From: Pedobacter jeongneungensis
Lineage (GTDB): Bacteria; Bacteroidota; Bacteroidia; Sphingobacteriales; Sphingobacteriaceae
Assembly (NCBI RefSeq): GCF_000633455.1
Contig: NZ_AYMG01000010.1
Location: forward strand, 356,245-420,244
Reading direction: 5' to 3'
DNA length: 64,000 bases
The notes beneath the pieces were generated by a model. It did no database searches, was not told the DNA's origin, and saw nothing but the letters and a program-made list of their open reading frames with translations. Below are positions 16,804 through 28,614 of this stretch, one piece after another (position 1 is the stretch's first letter; each line of letters begins with the position of its first letter). Both the position numbers and the translations under genes were made by a program.

Positions 16804-19800
16804 CTAAGCTTCTACTTCTTCTTGTTTCGAAGCTAATAATTTATCGTATTCTTCCTGAGAACCAACGATGATTCTTTCGTAACCACGTACACCAGTACCT
16901 GAAGGGATTAAGTGACCAACGATCACGTTTTCTTTCAAGCCTAACATATTATCGCGTTTACCTGCAATTGCTGCCTCATTTAATACTTTCGTAGTTTCCT
17001 GGAACGAAGCCGCAGAAATGAACGATTTAGTACCTAATGATGCACGTGTAATACCTTGTAAGATAGAACTTGCAGTTGCTGGTCTTGCATCTCTAACCGT
17101 GATCTGTTTTAAATCTTTACGTTTTAACTGAGAATTTTCGTCTCTTAATTTACGTAATGAAACAATCTGACCTGGTTTGATTTCTGTAGAATCACCTGCA
17201 TCTTCAACAACTTTCTTGTCGTACATTGCATCGTTCTCATCGGCAAAATCCCAACGGTCAACAGCATTGTTTTCTAAGAAAATAGTATCACCCGGATCTT
17301 CAATGTGAACTTTCTGCATCATCTGGTGAACAATTACCTCGAAGTGCTTATCGTTAATTTTCACACCTTGTAAACGGTAAACCTCTTGAATACCATTTAC
17401 CAGGTATTCCTGAACCGCTGCAGGGCCTTTAATTGATAAGATATCAGCAGGAGAAATTGAACCATCTGATAATGGCATACCCGCTTTCACAAAGTCATTA
17501 TCCTGTACAAGGATGTGTTTAGACAATGGAACAAGGTATTTTTTAACTTCACCATCTTTTGATTCGATTGTGATCTCACGGTTACCACGTTTAACGCCAC
17601 CTAAAGTTACCACACCATCAATCTCAGTTACTACCGCTGGGTTAGATGGGTTACGCGCTTCAAATAATTCCGTTACACGAGGTAAACCACCCGTAATATC
17701 CCTGGTTTTACCAGTTGCACGAGGAATCTTAGCGATAATCTGTCCAGTTTGGATAGTCTCACCTTCATCAACTGAAACGTGGGCTCCTACCGGAATGTTA
17801 TAACCTTTGATGAATTCACCTTTCTTATCAACGATCTGAACTGAAGGGTTTTTCGTTTTATCACGTGTATCGATAATTACTTTTTCACGGTGACCAGTTT
17901 GCTCATCTGATTCTTCACGGAAGGTAACACCTTCAATAATGGCATCAAATTGTGCTTTACCGGCAAATTCTGATAGAATAACCGCGTTGTATGGATCCCA
18001 TGAACAGATTTTATCACCTTTTGAAAGTTTATCACCTTCTTTTACGAATAAAAATGCACCGTAAGGAATGTTATTGGTTACAATGATACGTCCGGTTCCT
18101 GGTTCAACAATTTTGAACTCACCTGAACGACCTAATACGACCTGAACTGTTCCTTCTTCTGTTTGTGTATCAACAGTACGAATGTTTTCGAATTCGATTA
18201 CACCGTCAAACTTAGCTACGATGTTTGATTCTGCAGCAATGTTTGATGCAGTACCACCCACGTGGAAAGTACGAAGTGTTAACTGTGTACCCGGCTCACC
18301 GATTGATTGTGCTGCAATTACACCAACTGCCTCACCTCTTTGAACACGTTTACCAGATGCTAAGTTACGACCGTAACACAATGCGCAAACACCACGTTTG
18401 TTCTCGCAAGTTAATACCGAACGAATTTCGATACCTTCTAAAGGAGACTCTTCAATCAGTTTAGCAACTTCTTCGTTAATATCTTCACCAGCACTTACTA
18501 ATAATGTGTTATCCAAAGGATTGTAAACATCATGTAATGAAGTACGGCCTAAAATCCTGTCGTATAATGGCTCAACAATATCTTCCTGATCTTTTAACGC
18601 AGTTGTGTACATACCTCTTAAAGTACCACAATCAACAGAGTTAACAATCATATCTTGTGCAACATCATGTAAACGACGGGTTAGGTAACCCGCATCAGCT
18701 GTTTTTAACGCCGTATCCGCCAAACCTTTACGCGCACCGTGAGTAGAGATAAAGTACTCTAATACCGATAAACCTTCTTTAAAGTTTGATAAGATCGGGT
18801 TTTCAATGATATCACCACCTGAACCGGATTTTTGAGGTTTTGCCATCAAACCACGCATACCGCAAAGCTGACGAATCTGCTCTTTAGATCCACGTGCTCC
18901 AGAATCAAGCATCATATACACCGAGTTAAAACCTTGGTTATCGCTTGATAACTGGCTCATTACGAACGTAGTTAACCTGTTATTGATACGTGTCCAGATA
19001 TCGATGATTTGGTTGTAACGCTCGTTGTTGGTAATGAAACCCATGTTATAGTTGTTTCTTACCTCTTCAACTTCGTTAGCAGCCTGCTCTAATAAAGTAT
19101 GTTTCTCAACCGGAATGTTAACGTCTTGTAAGTTGAACGATAAACCTCCCTGGAATGCCATACGGAAACCTAATTCTTTGATATCATCCAAGAATTGAGA
19201 AGAACGTGCCATACCAGTCATTTTAACTACCTCACCGATAATATCTCTTAACGATTTTTTAGTTAATAACTCGTTGATGTAACCAACTTCTTCAGGAACC
19301 ATCTGGTTAAACAATACCCTACCAACAGTAGTTTCAGTTAATTTATTAACGATAGAACCGTCATTTTGCTTAACATTTACCCTTACTTTGATAAAAGCAT
19401 GAAGATCTAATTCTTTCTCGTTATAAGCGATAATCACTTCTTCCGGAGAATAGAAATTTGAATCCTGTCCTTTTACAACCCTTGTTTCGTCAGTTCTACG
19501 GCCTTTAGTAATGTAATAAAGACCCAAAACCATATCCTGAGATGGTACTGTAATCGGCGTACCGTTTGCAGGGTTCAAGATGTTGTGTGCAGCTAACATT
19601 AATACCTGGGCTTCCAAAATTGCTGCGTTACCTAGTGGTAAGTGGACAGCCATCTGGTCACCATCAAAATCGGCGTTGAATGCGGTACAAACTAATGGGT
19701 GTAACTGGATTGCTTTTCCTTCAATTAATTTTGGCTGGAAAGCCTGAATACCTAGTCTGTGTAGTGTAGGTGCACGGTTTAATAATACCGGGTGACCTTT

Positions 19801-21090
19801 TAATACATTTTCTAAGATATCCCAAACTAACGGATCTTTTCTATCAACAATTTTCTTAGCAGATTTAACTGTTTTTACCACACCACGTTCAATCATTTTA
19901 CGAATGATGAATGGTTTGTAAAGCTCAGCAGCCATATCTTTAGGAATACCGCACTCGTGTAATTTCAGGCTAGGCCCTACAACAATTACCGAACGAGCTG
20001 AATAATCCACACGTTTACCCAATAAGTTCTGACGGAAACGACCTTGTTTACCTTTCAGGATATCTGAAAGTGATTTCAAAGCACGGTTACCTTCAGTTTT
20101 TACCGCGTTAACTTTACGTGAGTTATCAAATAACGAATCTACAGCTTCCTGCAACATACGTTTCTCGTTACGTAAAATTACCTCTGGTGCTTTAATCTCG
20201 ATCAAACGTTTTAAACGGTTGTTACGGATAATTACACGACGGTATAAATCATTTAAATCGGAAGTAGCGAAACGGCCACCTTCTAATGGAACCAAAGGAC
20301 GTAATTCTGGTGGAATAACCGGAACGATTTTAACAATCATCCACTCTGGGCGATTCTCGATACGTGTATTGGCACCACGGAAAGCTTCAACAACCTGAAG
20401 ACGTTTTAAAGCCTCATTTTTACGTTGTTGAGAAGTTTCGTTAGCAGCCTGGTGACGTAGATCGTAAGACAAAGTATCTAAATCAATACGTTTTAATAAA
20501 TCTTCTAATGCTTCAGCACCCATTTTGGCGATGAATTTATTAGGATCTTTATCGTCTAAATATTGGTTTTCTTTAGGTAATTTATCTAAGATATCTAAAT
20601 ATTCTTCCTCTGTTAAGAAGTCCATATAGTTGATACCTTCTTCAGCCATTAAACCTGACTGAATAACTACGTAACGCTCGTAATAGATAATTAAATCTAA
20701 TTTTTTAGTAGGTAAACCTAATAAATAACCGATTTTGTTTGGTAAAGAGCGGAAGTACCAGATGTGCGCAACAGGAACCACTAAAGCAATGTGTCCCATA
20801 CGCTCACGACGTACTTTTTTCTCCGTTACTTCAACACCACAACGATCGCAAACAATACCTTTATAACGGATACGTTTGTATTTACCGCAATGACATTCGT
20901 AATCTTTTACCGGACCAAAAATACGCTCACAGAACAAACCATCACGCTCAGGTTTGTAAGTACGGTAGTTAATGGTTTCTGGTTTCAACACCTCACCGCT
21001 TGAACGTTCCAAAATAATTTCTGGAGACGATAAGCTAATCGTGATGGATGTGAAATTGCTTTTTAATTTATTATCCTTTTTGTAAGACAT
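16804..21090 (-). CDS. rpoC: DNA-directed RNA polymerase subunit beta'
   Basis: The 1428-residue subunit forms the active-site side of RNA polymerase. Visible features are the N-terminal zinc ribbon ([20 protein letters not shown]), the rudder/lid region [20 protein letters not shown], and the catalytic magnesium loop NADFDGDQ around residues 471-478. The trigger-loop neighbourhood and the second zinc site (CGTLRG, then [13 protein letters not shown]) are also intact. It follows rpoB with an 88-nt gap filled by a repeat element. A strong hairpin terminator lies 20 nt after the stop. Confidence 0.98.
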   Translation of the reverse strand: MSYKKDNKLKSNFTSITISLSSPEIILERSSGEVLKPETINYRTYKPERDGLFCERIFGPVKDYECHCGKYKRIRYKGIVCDRCGVEVTEKKVRRERMGHIALVVPVAHIWYFRSLPNKIGYLLGLPTKKLDLIIYYERYVVIQSGLMAEEGINYMDFLTEEEYLDILDKLPKENQYLDDKDPNKFIAKMGAEALEDLLKRIDLDTLSYDLRHQAANETSQQRKNEALKRLQVVEAFRGANTRIENRPEWMIVKIVPVIPPELRPLVPLEGGRFATSDLNDLYRRVIIRNNRLKRLIEIKAPEVILRNEKRMLQEAVDSLFDNSRKVNAVKTEGNRALKSLSDILKGKQGRFRQNLLGKRVDYSARSVIVVGPSLKLHECGIPKDMAAELYKPFIIRKMIERGVVKTVKSAKKIVDRKDPLVWDILENVLKGHPVLLNRAPTLHRLGIQAFQPKLIEGKAIQLHPLVCTAFNADFDGDQMAVHLPLGNAAILEAQVLMLAAHNILNPANGTPITVPSQDMVLGLYYITKGRRTDETRVVKGQDSNFYSPEEVIIAYNEKELDLHAFIKVRVNVKQNDGSIVNKLTETTVGRVLFNQMVPEEVGYINELLTKKSLRDIIGEVVKMTGMARSSQFLDDIKELGFRMAFQGGLSFNLQDVNIPVEKHTLLEQAANEVEEVRNNYNMGFITNNERYNQIIDIWTRINNRLTTFVMSQLSSDNQGFNSVYMMLDSGARGSKEQIRQLCGMRGLMAKPQKSGSGGDIIENPILSNFKEGLSVLEYFISTHGARKGLADTALKTADAGYLTRRLHDVAQDMIVNSVDCGTLRGMYTTALKDQEDIVEPLYDRILGRTSLHDVYNPLDNTLLVSAGEDINEEVAKLIEESPLEGIEIRSVLTCENKRGVCALCYGRNLASGKRVQRGEAVGVIAAQSIGEPGTQLTLRTFHVGGTASNIAAESNIVAKFDGVIEFENIRTVDTQTEEGTVQVVLGRSGEFKIVEPGTGRIIVTNNIPYGAFLFVKEGDKLSKGDKICSWDPYNAVILSEFAGKAQFDAIIEGVTFREESDEQTGHREKVIIDTRDKTKNPSVQIVDKKGEFIKGYNIPVGAHVSVDEGETIQTGQIIAKIPRATGKTRDITGGLPRVTELFEARNPSNPAVVTEIDGVVTLGGVKRGNREITIESKDGEVKKYLVPLSKHILVQDNDFVKAGMPLSDGSISPADILSIKGPAAVQEYLVNGIQEVYRLQGVKINDKHFEVIVHQMMQKVHIEDPGDTIFLENNAVDRWDFADENDAMYDKKVVEDAGDSTEIKPGQIVSLRKLRDENSQLKRKDLKQITVRDARPATASSILQGITRASLGTKSFISAASFQETTKVLNEAAIAGKRDNMLGLKENVIVGHLIPSGTGVRGYERIIVGSQEEYDKLLASKQEEVEA

Positions 21091-21178
21091 ACTTATGTAA
21101 GGTTAAAGGCGTAGGGTTTAAGGTTTAGGGCGTAGGGTTTAAAACCTTTCACCTTATACCTTAAACCTTCTACCTTAT
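21091..21178. repeat. Interspersed AAGGTTTA-type inverted repeat between rpoB and rpoC
   Basis: The gap holds repeated GTAGGGTTTAAGG-like words on one side and CCTTAAACCTTCTACCTT on the other, forming an imperfect long hairpin. The 16-mer TAAACCTTCTACCTTA recurs exactly at about 36819-36834. Confidence 0.7.
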
Positions 21179-24100
21179 TTAATCTAATGTAATATCTAAA
21201 CCTAAACCGCGTAACTCATGTACCAATACGTTAAACGATTCTGGCACACCTGGAGTTGGTAGGTTTTCACCTTTAACAATGGCTTCGTAAGTTTTGGCCC
21301 TTCCGATCACATCATCCGATTTAACGGTTAAGATCTCCTGAAGGATATTAGCTGCACCAAATGCCTCTAATGCCCAAACCTCCATCTCACCAAAACGCTG
21401 ACCACCAAACTGAGCTTTACCACCCAAAGGTTGTTGTGTAATTAATGAGTATGGTCCGATTGAACGGGCGTGCATCTTATCATCAACCATGTGACCTAGT
21501 TTCAGCATGTAAATAATACCTACTGTTGTAGTCTGATCGAAACGCTCACCTGTTAAACCATTGTATAAGTAGGTTTTTCCTGAAGCAGGAACACCGGCTT
21601 TAGCAATCCATTCTTCCACTTCGTCATGAGTAGCACCATCAAAAATCGGGGTTGCAAATTTAACACCCAACTCCTGGCCTGCCCAAGCTAAAATGGTTTC
21701 GTAGATCTGACCAAGGTTCATACGTGAAGGTACACCCAGTGGGTTCAACACGATATCAACCGGACTACCATCAGCTAAGAAAGGCATATCTTCGTCACGT
21801 ACAATACGTGCAACAATACCTTTGTTACCGTGGCGACCCGCCATTTTATCACCTACTTTTAACTTACGTTTTTTAGCAACATAAACTTTTGCCATTTGTA
21901 CAATTCCCGATGGAAGCTCATCACCTACACTAATCGCGAATTTATCACGTTTGTAAGCACCAAGTTCTTCGTTAACACGGATACCGTAGTTGTGAAGCAA
22001 CATTTTAATCAACTCGTTTTTATCATCATCAGTAGTCCATTTGTTAGGGCTGATGTGGTTATAATCAAGTTCTGCTAAAATTTTCTGCGTAAATTTAGCG
22101 CCTTTAGCAACCAATAATTCTTTGTAAATGTTAAATACACCTTGTGATGTTTTTCCGTTTACGATAGTGAATAATTTGTCTACTAATTCTGCTTTTAATT
22201 TCTCAGTGATATTGTTATATCCTTTATCTAATTTCTCAATTGCCGATTTTTCTTCAGCTTTTGTAGTTTTCTTAGCACGGCTGAATAATTTAGTATCAAT
22301 TACTACACCCTGGATTGAAGGAGGAGTTTTTAAAGACGCATCTTTAACATCACCTGCTTTATCACCAAAAATTGCACGTAGTAATTTCTCTTCCGGTGAA
22401 GGATCAGATTCTCCTTTTGGAGTGATCTTACCAATTAAAATATCACCTTCTTTTACATCAGCACCAATACGGATAATACCATTTTCATCAAGGTCTTTAG
22501 TAGCCTCTTCAGAAACGTTAGGGATATCTGGTGTTAATTCCTCTTCTCCACGTTTAGTATCACGTACTTCTAATTCAAACTCTTCAATATGCAGTGAAGT
22601 GAAAACGTCATCACGAACAATACGCTCGTTGATTACAATCGCATCCTCAAAGTTGAAACCTTGCCAAGGCATGAATGCCACTTTCAAGTTTCTACCTAAG
22701 GCCAATTCACCGTTTTGAGTTGCATAACCTTCGCAAAGCACTTGTCCTTTAGTAACTTTCTGACCTTTTCTTACGATTGGCTTTAAGTTGATACAAGTAT
22801 TCTGGTTGGTTTTTTTGAACTTAATTAAACGGTAAGTTTTGCTGTCACCTTCAAATGAAACCAAACGATCATCTTCGTTACGCTCATATTTAATGGTGAT
22901 TTCATTAGCATCTACATATTCTACAACACCATCGCCTTCTGCATTGATCAAAGTTCTCGAGTCACGTGCAACGCGACCTTCTAAACCTGTACCAACAATT
23001 GGAGCTTCAGGACGTAACAAAGGCACGGCCTGACGTTGCATGTTCGATCCCATCAAAGCCCTGTTCGCATCATCATGTTCTAAGAACGGAATTAACGAAG
23101 CCGCAATTGAAGTAATCTGGTTAGGCGCAACGTCCATTAAGTCTAATTTCTCAGGCTCAATAATCGGGAAGTCACCCTCATAACGTGCTTTAACACGTGG
23201 TGTAGTAAAGTTACCTTTATCATCATACTCTGCGTTGGCCTGAGCGATGGTTTTACCATCTTCATCCTCAGCAGATAGATAAATAACGTCTGAATCTACA
23301 ACTACTTTACCTTCTTCAACACGTTTGTAAGGTGTTTCAATGAAACCTAAATTGTTGATTTTTGCATGCACACAAAGTGATGAAATCAAACCAATGTTCG
23401 GTCCCTCAGGAGTTTCAATAGTACATAAACGACCATAGTGAGTATAGTGAACGTCACGTACCTCGAAACCGGCACGTTCACGCGATAAACCACCTGGACC
23501 TAAAGCCGATAAACGGCGTTTGTGAGTGATCTCTGCCAATGGATTTGTTTGATCCATAAACTGAGATAACTGGTTAGTACCAAAGAACGAGTTGATAACA
23601 GATGATAACGTACGGGCGTTGATCAAATCAGTCGGTGTAAAGACCTCGTTATCGCGGATATTCATACGCTCACGGATGGTTCTGGCCATACGGGCTAAAC
23701 CTACACCAAATTGTGCGTACAATTGCTCACCTACCGTACGTACACGACGGTTAGACAAGTGATCGATATCATCTACTTCTTCTTTTGAGTTGATCAATTT
23801 GATCAGGTATTTCACAATTGCAATAATATCTGCTTTTGTTAATACTTTAACCTCATCAGGGGTATTCATTTTTAATTTACGGTTGATGCGGTAACGACCA
23901 ACATCACCTAAATCATAACGTTTATCCGAGAAGAACAAACGATCAATGATACCACGAGCAGTTTCCTCATCAGGTGGTTCTGCATTACGCAAAGCACGGT
24001 AGATGTTTTCAACAGCTTCTTTTTCTGAGTTCGATGTATCTTTCTGTAATGTATTATATATAATGGTATAATCAGCCTGACTTGCGCCATCTTCTTTTGA

Positions 24101-24982
24101 TAAGATGATGCTTTTTACGCCAGCCTCAATAACCATATCGATGTGTTCGTCTTCTAAAACGGTTTCTCTTTCAAGAATCACTTCATTACGGTCGATGGAA
24201 ACTACCTCACCAGTATCTTCATCAACAAAATCTTCAACCCATTTTTTCAATACTCTTGCAGCCAGTTTACGACCGATGTATTTCTTTAAACCTGATTTGC
24301 TAACTTTTACTTCATCAGCAAGATCAAAAAGTTCCAAGATATCTTTATCAGAATCGTAACCGATAGCACGTAATAAAGTGGTAACCGGGAATTTTTTCTT
24401 ACGATCGATATAAGCATACATCACGTTGTTAACGTCTGTAGCGAACTCGATCCATGAACCTTTGAAAGGAATAACACGTGCCGAATACAATTTGGTTCCG
24501 TTAGTGTGACGGCTTTGGCCGAAGAACACTCCTGGAGAACGGTGTAATTGGGAAACGATAACACGTTCCGCACCGTTGATAACAAACGTACCTTTTGGTG
24601 TCATATACGGGATAGTACCTAAGTACACGTCCTGGATAATGGTTTCAAAATCTTCATGTTCTACATCATTACAAGAAAGCTTTAGCTTTGCTTTTAATGG
24701 AACATTGTAGGTTAATCCACGCTCAATACACTCGTGTATATCGTAACGTGGCGGATCAACAAAATAATCAAGAAACTCTAATACGAAGATATTTCTTGAA
24801 TCTGTTATTGGAAAGTTTTCAGCAAACACTTTGAACAAACCTTCGCTTGAGCGATCGTCTGATGTGGTATCTATCTGGAAAAATTCTCTGAATGATTGCA
24901 ATTGCACATCCAGAAAATCCGGATAGTCTATAATGTGCTTACTAGTTGCAAAATTTACTCTTTGTTCGACTGTCTTTGCCAA
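21179..24982 (-). CDS. rpoB: DNA-directed RNA polymerase subunit beta
   Basis: The 1267-residue beta subunit. The rifampicin-binding region ([20 protein letters not shown], then [20 protein letters not shown]) is around residues 470-520 and has the sensitive-type residues at the usual resistance positions. Downstream blocks such as [12 protein letters not shown] and the C-terminal [16 protein letters not shown] are intact. The start codon is TTG: the frame has no ATG before an upstream stop, and [11 protein letters not shown] is a typical N-terminus. Two hairpins lie in the 158-nt rplL-rpoB gap. It is co-directional with rplL upstream and rpoC downstream. Confidence 0.98.
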   Translation of the reverse strand: MAKTVEQRVNFATSKHIIDYPDFLDVQLQSFREFFQIDTTSDDRSSEGLFKVFAENFPITDSRNIFVLEFLDYFVDPPRYDIHECIERGLTYNVPLKAKLKLSCNDVEHEDFETIIQDVYLGTIPYMTPKGTFVINGAERVIVSQLHRSPGVFFGQSRHTNGTKLYSARVIPFKGSWIEFATDVNNVMYAYIDRKKKFPVTTLLRAIGYDSDKDILELFDLADEVKVSKSGLKKYIGRKLAARVLKKWVEDFVDEDTGEVVSIDRNEVILERETVLEDEHIDMVIEAGVKSIILSKEDGASQADYTIIYNTLQKDTSNSEKEAVENIYRALRNAEPPDEETARGIIDRLFFSDKRYDLGDVGRYRINRKLKMNTPDEVKVLTKADIIAIVKYLIKLINSKEEVDDIDHLSNRRVRTVGEQLYAQFGVGLARMARTIRERMNIRDNEVFTPTDLINARTLSSVINSFFGTNQLSQFMDQTNPLAEITHKRRLSALGPGGLSRERAGFEVRDVHYTHYGRLCTIETPEGPNIGLISSLCVHAKINNLGFIETPYKRVEEGKVVVDSDVIYLSAEDEDGKTIAQANAEYDDKGNFTTPRVKARYEGDFPIIEPEKLDLMDVAPNQITSIAASLIPFLEHDDANRALMGSNMQRQAVPLLRPEAPIVGTGLEGRVARDSRTLINAEGDGVVEYVDANEITIKYERNEDDRLVSFEGDSKTYRLIKFKKTNQNTCINLKPIVRKGQKVTKGQVLCEGYATQNGELALGRNLKVAFMPWQGFNFEDAIVINERIVRDDVFTSLHIEEFELEVRDTKRGEEELTPDIPNVSEEATKDLDENGIIRIGADVKEGDILIGKITPKGESDPSPEEKLLRAIFGDKAGDVKDASLKTPPSIQGVVIDTKLFSRAKKTTKAEEKSAIEKLDKGYNNITEKLKAELVDKLFTIVNGKTSQGVFNIYKELLVAKGAKFTQKILAELDYNHISPNKWTTDDDKNELIKMLLHNYGIRVNEELGAYKRDKFAISVGDELPSGIVQMAKVYVAKKRKLKVGDKMAGRHGNKGIVARIVRDEDMPFLADGSPVDIVLNPLGVPSRMNLGQIYETILAWAGQELGVKFATPIFDGATHDEVEEWIAKAGVPASGKTYLYNGLTGERFDQTTTVGIIYMLKLGHMVDDKMHARSIGPYSLITQQPLGGKAQFGGQRFGEMEVWALEAFGAANILQEILTVKSDDVIGRAKTYEAIVKGENLPTPGVPESFNVLVHELRGLGLDITLD

Positions 24983-25015
24983 TGGACTAAAAGATTTTAG
25001 TTTAAGAATAAACTA

Positions 25016-25059
25016 TTTGTTTGGTTTCGTTTCTTAACCATGCTCATTAACCAAACAAA
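25016..25059 (-). promoter_or_regulatory. 11-bp inverted repeat in the rpoB leader
   Basis: TTTGTTTGGTT (25016-25026) and AACCAAACAAA (25049-25059) form a perfect 11-bp stem with a 22-nt loop, about 35 nt upstream of the rpoB start. The loop holds alternative GGTT/AACC pairing. It is a candidate RNA structure for rpoB expression control; function is inference. Confidence 0.55.
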
Positions 25060-25082
25060 ATGAGATGTTTATAAACAGGTAA

Positions 25083-25109
25083 AGACACCGACATTTTCAG
25101 TCGGTGTCT
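25083..25109 (-). terminator. rplL-rpoB intergenic hairpin (attenuator candidate)
   Basis: AGACACCGAC and GTCGGTGTCT make a perfect 10-bp GC-rich stem with a 7-nt loop, 32 nt after the rplL stop. Only a short T tract follows, so partial termination (attenuation) or RNA processing is as likely as full termination. Other bacteria are known to attenuate at this position. Confidence 0.7.
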
Positions 25110-25140
25110 AATACATTTTTAGCTTAGCTAAGTTAAGTGA

Positions 25141-25518
25141 TTACTTAATCTCAACTACTGCTCCAGCTTCTTCTAATTGTTTTTTAAGAGCTTCTGCTTC
25201 GTCTTTAGCAACACCAGTTTTTAATTCTTTTGGTGCTCCGTCTACTAAGTCTTTAGCTTCTTTCAAACCTAAACCAGTTAAGTCTTTAACAAGTTTTACA
25301 ACTGCTAATTTCTGACCACCAGCTTCTTTTAAGATTACATCAAAAGATGTTTTTTCTGCAGCAGCAGCAGGTGCATCACCACCAGCAGCAGGACCAGCAA
25401 CTACAGCAGCAGCTGCAGGCTCAATACCATACTCATCTTTTAAGATTTGAGCTAATTCATTAACTTCTTTTACTGTTAAGTTTACTAATTGCTCAGCAAA
25501 CGCTTTTAAATCTGCCAT
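25141..25518 (-). CDS. rplL: 50S ribosomal protein bL12 (L7/L12)
   Basis: The 125-residue stalk protein has an N-terminal dimerisation domain ([25 protein letters not shown]), an Ala/Gly/Pro hinge ([21 protein letters not shown]) and the C-terminal factor-binding domain ([36 protein letters not shown]). It recruits translational GTPases. It is 66 nt downstream of rplJ and followed by a hairpin before rpoB. Confidence 0.98.
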   Translation of the reverse strand: MADLKAFAEQLVNLTVKEVNELAQILKDEYGIEPAAAAVVAGPAAGGDAPAAAAEKTSFDVILKEAGGQKLAVVKLVKDLTGLGLKEAKDLVDGAPKELKTGVAKDEAEALKKQLEEAGAVVEIK

Positions 25519-25584
25519 TTTATTAAGATTTTAAAAATTTACGTGTGTAATAATTTTGTTTAATTTGCGAACTTAAGGTGTTCG

Positions 25585-26106
25585 TTAACCTTCTCTTTCC
25601 TGAAGAGTTTTAACAATTCCTGCAATTTTGTTACCGCCTGATTGAAGCGCAGATAGCACATTTTTAGCTGGTGACTGTAGTAATCCAACGATATCGCCAA
25701 TAAGCTCTTCTCTTGATTTCAAGCTTACCAGGTTATTCAACTGGTCGTCGCCAACATATACTGATGAATCTATAAATGCTGCTTTAAGCACAGGTTTATC
25801 AGAAGTTTTTCTCAAAGCTTTAATCAACTTAGCCGGAGCGTTTGCTGTTTTTGAGAATAATAATGATGATGAACCTTTAAGCGCTTCGTATATCTCAGAA
25901 GCATCGCCTTCTAAACCTTCAATCGCTTTGCGGATTAAAGAGTTTTTAGCAACCTTCATTACGATATCACCTTCGAAACATTTGCGGCGGATGTTATTGA
26001 TCTGCTCAACAGAAAGGCTAGAAGTATCAGCAATATAAAAATTGCCAAACTCTTGCATTTGTCCTTGTAGTTCTAAAACTACTTCGTTTTTTTCTTCTCT
26101 GTTCAT
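25585..26106 (-). CDS. rplJ: 50S ribosomal protein uL10
   Basis: At 173 residues it anchors the bL12 stalk to 23S rRNA. The N-terminal RNA-binding domain contains FYIADTSSLSVEQINNIRRK and MKVAKNSLIRKAIEG. The C-terminal helix that binds bL12 dimers ends with VLSALQSGGNKIAGIVKTL. It starts 2 nt after the rplA stop, so there is no room for the separate leader that carries autoregulation in some bacteria. Confidence 0.97.
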   Translation of the reverse strand: MNREEKNEVVLELQGQMQEFGNFYIADTSSLSVEQINNIRRKCFEGDIVMKVAKNSLIRKAIEGLEGDASEIYEALKGSSSLLFSKTANAPAKLIKALRKTSDKPVLKAAFIDSSVYVGDDQLNNLVSLKSREELIGDIVGLLQSPAKNVLSALQSGGNKIAGIVKTLQEREG

Positions 26107-26108
26107 GA

Positions 26109-26807
26109 TTAGATCCCCGCTACTGATTTTGTTTCAATTGCAATTCCAGGACTCATTGTAGAAGACACGTGAATGCTCTTAAAATAAGTTCCTTTTGCAG
26201 CAGATGGTTTTAATTTAGAAATTACCTGAATGATTTCAAGTGCATTCTCATAAATTTTATCTGCTGGGAATGATACTTTTCCTATCGAGGCGTGTATGAT
26301 ACCCGTTTTGTCTACTTTAAAATCAATTTTACCTGCTTTAACCTCTGTTACAGCTTTACCAACTTCGTTGGTTACTGTTCCAGATTTTGGATTAGGCATT
26401 AAGTTCCTTGGACCTAAAACACGGCCCAATTTACCTACCTTAGCCATACAAGCTGGTGTAGTGATAATAATGTCTACATCGGTCCAACCACCTTCAATTT
26501 TAGCTACATACTCGTCTAAACCTACGAAGTCTGCGCCAGCTGCTTTTGCTTCTTCTTCCTTATCAGGAGTTACTAAAGCTAAAACACGTACAGTTTTACC
26601 TGTTCCGTGTGGTAAAGTAGCAATACCACGTACCATTTGATTGGCTTTACGTGGATCTACACCTAAAGATACATCAATATCAACTGAAGCATCGAATTTA
26701 GTAGTAGTGATTTCTTTTACCAAAGCAGCAGCATCCTTCAAAGTATAAGCTTTACCAGCTTCTATTTTAGCATGTGCCTTTTTTTGATTTTTAGTTAATT
26801 TCGCCAC
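26109..26807 (-). CDS. rplA: 50S ribosomal protein uL1
   Basis: The 232-residue L1-stalk protein. It has [18 protein letters not shown] at the N-terminus, [20 protein letters not shown], and the signature [22 protein letters not shown] split over two blocks. The start codon is GTG. It lies in the rplK-rplA-rplJ-rplL run, 20 nt after rplK. In many bacteria L1 also represses its own operon by binding mRNA; no such site was identified here. Confidence 0.97.
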   Translation of the reverse strand: MAKLTKNQKKAHAKIEAGKAYTLKDAAALVKEITTTKFDASVDIDVSLGVDPRKANQMVRGIATLPHGTGKTVRVLALVTPDKEEEAKAAGADFVGLDEYVAKIEGGWTDVDIIITTPACMAKVGKLGRVLGPRNLMPNPKSGTVTNEVGKAVTEVKAGKIDFKVDKTGIIHASIGKVSFPADKIYENALEIIQVISKLKPSAAKGTYFKSIHVSSTMSPGIAIETKSVAGI

Positions 26808-26827
26808 TGTTGTAAACTGTTTTTTAA

Positions 26828-27271
26828 TTAATTGTTCCAGGGTGCGTCACCAGAAACGGTGATTCCCATACTGCGTGCTGTACCGGCAACCATACTCATT
26901 GCAGATTCGATTGTAAATGCATTTAAATCAGGCATTTTATCTTCAGCAATAACTTTAATCTGGTCCCAGGTCACCGATCCAACTTTTTTACGGTTAGGCT
27001 CAGCAGAACCACTCTGTAATTTAGTAGCATCTTTTAACTGGATAGCTACAGGAGGGGTTTTGATGATGAAATCGAATGACTTATCAGCATAAACAGTAAT
27101 TACAACTGGCAATACTTTACCTGCTTTATCTTGGGTACGAGCGTTGTACTGTTTGCAAAACTCCATAATGTTCACCCCTTTAGCACCTAATGCAGGTCCT
27201 ACTGGTGGCGATGGATTTGCCGCTCCGCCTTTGATCTGTAATTTGATCATTGCACTGACTTCTTTTGCCAT
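26828..27271 (-). CDS. rplK: 50S ribosomal protein uL11
   Basis: The 147-residue protein opens [20 protein letters not shown] and carries [18 protein letters not shown], the proline-rich segment that binds thiopeptides in the GTPase-associated centre. The C-terminal RNA-binding domain ends with [10 protein letters not shown]. It is first gene of the rplKAJL-rpoBC unit, with a clear promoter at 27365-27395. It is normally next to nusG, but here 3.3 kb of accessory genes lie between. Confidence 0.97.
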   Translation of the reverse strand: MAKEVSAMIKLQIKGGAANPSPPVGPALGAKGVNIMEFCKQYNARTQDKAGKVLPVVITVYADKSFDFIIKTPPVAIQLKDATKLQSGSAEPNRKKVGSVTWDQIKVIAEDKMPDLNAFTIESAMSMVAGTARSMGITVSGDAPWNN

Positions 27272-27364
27272 TTTGTGTTTTTTGTTTATTTAAAACTCAA
27301 TGTTAAATATTGGAAGCATGTAACATTTATTTTCCTTAGGGCTCCTATAAAGCTTAAAGGACTG

Positions 27365-27395
27365 CAAAGATATGGATTAACTTACAGTAAAACAA
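27365..27395 (-). promoter_or_regulatory. Housekeeping promoter of the rplK operon
   Basis: On the minus strand TTGT is followed after 19 nt by TATCTTTG, matching the TAnnTTTG -7 element with an acceptable -33. It lies about 95 nt before rplK, inside a 291-nt gap that otherwise holds nothing recognisable. Confidence 0.7.
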
Positions 27396-27562
27396 TAGTA
27401 TCGACAAAAATTAATTATTAATTATTTGTGATCTTGTTAAACGATAATCCTTATTGAAAGATTAGTTAAGAACTTACTGATATTTAACGGATAGCAAGCT
27501 TGGGTTATTGTTTATATCTTATAAAGATTAGAAATAGTAGCAAATAAGATGTGCATGTTGTT

Positions 27563-28513
27563 TTATAACATAGGCGGTTTAACAACTTTTTTAGGCTGCT
27601 TTACGAGCGGTCTGTCCATTATATATTTTTTTAAATCCATAGCCTGCTGAAAGTTAAACCGGACTACGTCTTCTTCTTTACTAAAATATTCTTTTGACAA
27701 ATCGTATGTTGAAGGATAAATTACAAAATCAGTAATTCCTGTATTGATTTTATATGTTATTTCTGAGGTTATCCTCCCAAAAGAATAGCCATTTGGTTCT
27801 ATGGGCTTTAAATTTGTCCAGTAATTAATAATTCCTTTTTGCTTATAAATTTTGCTAATATACCATTTATCATAATCCAAAAATAAATCAAATGGAGCTA
27901 GTGTAGTGGTATCATTAATCGTCTCTTTACGTATCGAATCCATATATTTTTCAGTATAGGGCTTATCAAAAAGATTTAACTGAAATTTATTGGAGAACCG
28001 GGTATATTGAGGGAAATATTTATGGTCGGCAATTAAACTAAAAGCCTGCCCAAATACTTCGTTATGGGCAAACTGTAAATACATGTTGTTAATTTTAATT
28101 ACAGGTTCAAACTCGTAGTATCTATTGTTCCTATCATCCAAAAGATATTTTTCTAATTCATTTATATCTTTTAATTTATAATTAACTATAGTATTAGTAT
28201 CATTAACCTTGAAAAAGGCAAGTTTATCCTTGCCTGGGAAAATATAAAATGTAAATATAAAGTCTGCTTTTTCTCCATTATATTTCCTTCTGATGTCGTC
28301 AGTTTTATATCTAATATTTAGTATATAAGCTGTTTTCCCCTTACTATCGCTTGTTTTAAAAAAAGTATAGCCTAATACATCACTTTTAGTATCATCCAAA
28401 TTAAGTATTACATACTTATTTTTATCATCATATTCGCTTTGGGCTGATAGACTAATAAATATTAAATTTAAAATACAGAAAAGTAATAGGAATCTTGCTT
28501 GGTTGGTCTTCAT
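27563..28513 (-). CDS. Secreted protein of unknown function (accessory gene)
   Basis: A 316-residue protein with a clear signal peptide (FLLLFCILNLIFISLSAQ) and no recognisable domain. The mature part is rich in Asp, Lys, Tyr and Phe and appears mostly beta-strand, with charged YDKWYISKIYKQKG-like segments. The sequence is visibly more AT-rich than the ribosomal genes around it. It lies downstream of two other exported-protein genes, in a position that normally joins nusG to rplK. Its upstream leader is nearly the same as that of the metalloprotease gene at 30600. It may be a partner or immunity factor; that is inference. Confidence 0.7.
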   Translation of the reverse strand: MKTNQARFLLLFCILNLIFISLSAQSEYDDKNKYVILNLDDTKSDVLGYTFFKTSDSKGKTAYILNIRYKTDDIRRKYNGEKADFIFTFYIFPGKDKLAFFKVNDTNTIVNYKLKDINELEKYLLDDRNNRYYEFEPVIKINNMYLQFAHNEVFGQAFSLIADHKYFPQYTRFSNKFQLNLFDKPYTEKYMDSIRKETINDTTTLAPFDLFLDYDKWYISKIYKQKGIINYWTNLKPIEPNGYSFGRITSEITYKINTGITDFVIYPSTYDLSKEYFSKEEDVVRFNFQQAMDLKKYIMDRPLVKQPKKVVKPPML

Positions 28514-28552
28514 CCTTTATTTTATCTAAATAATTATAATAAAAATTTGGAT
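28514..28552 (-). repeat. Leader repeat, copy 1
   Basis: The 37 nt before this start codon, ending TAGATAAAATAAAGG, match about 30 of 37 positions in the leader of the gene starting at 30600. AAGG abuts the ATG. Confidence 0.55.
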
Positions 28553-28614
28553 ATTTTTTTATGTTCTGTTAAAATGAGAAGGGATAAATTCAACTACAAA
28601 TGATAATGTAACAA

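Noticed and set aside
22128..22718. 196-residue plus-strand ORF inside rpoB
   Set aside because: Shadow of the conserved rpoB frame; composition is that of an antisense reading.
23480..23600. Rifampicin-resistance substitutions in RpoB
   Set aside because: The cluster I region ([22 protein letters not shown]) keeps the sensitive-type Asp, His and Ser.
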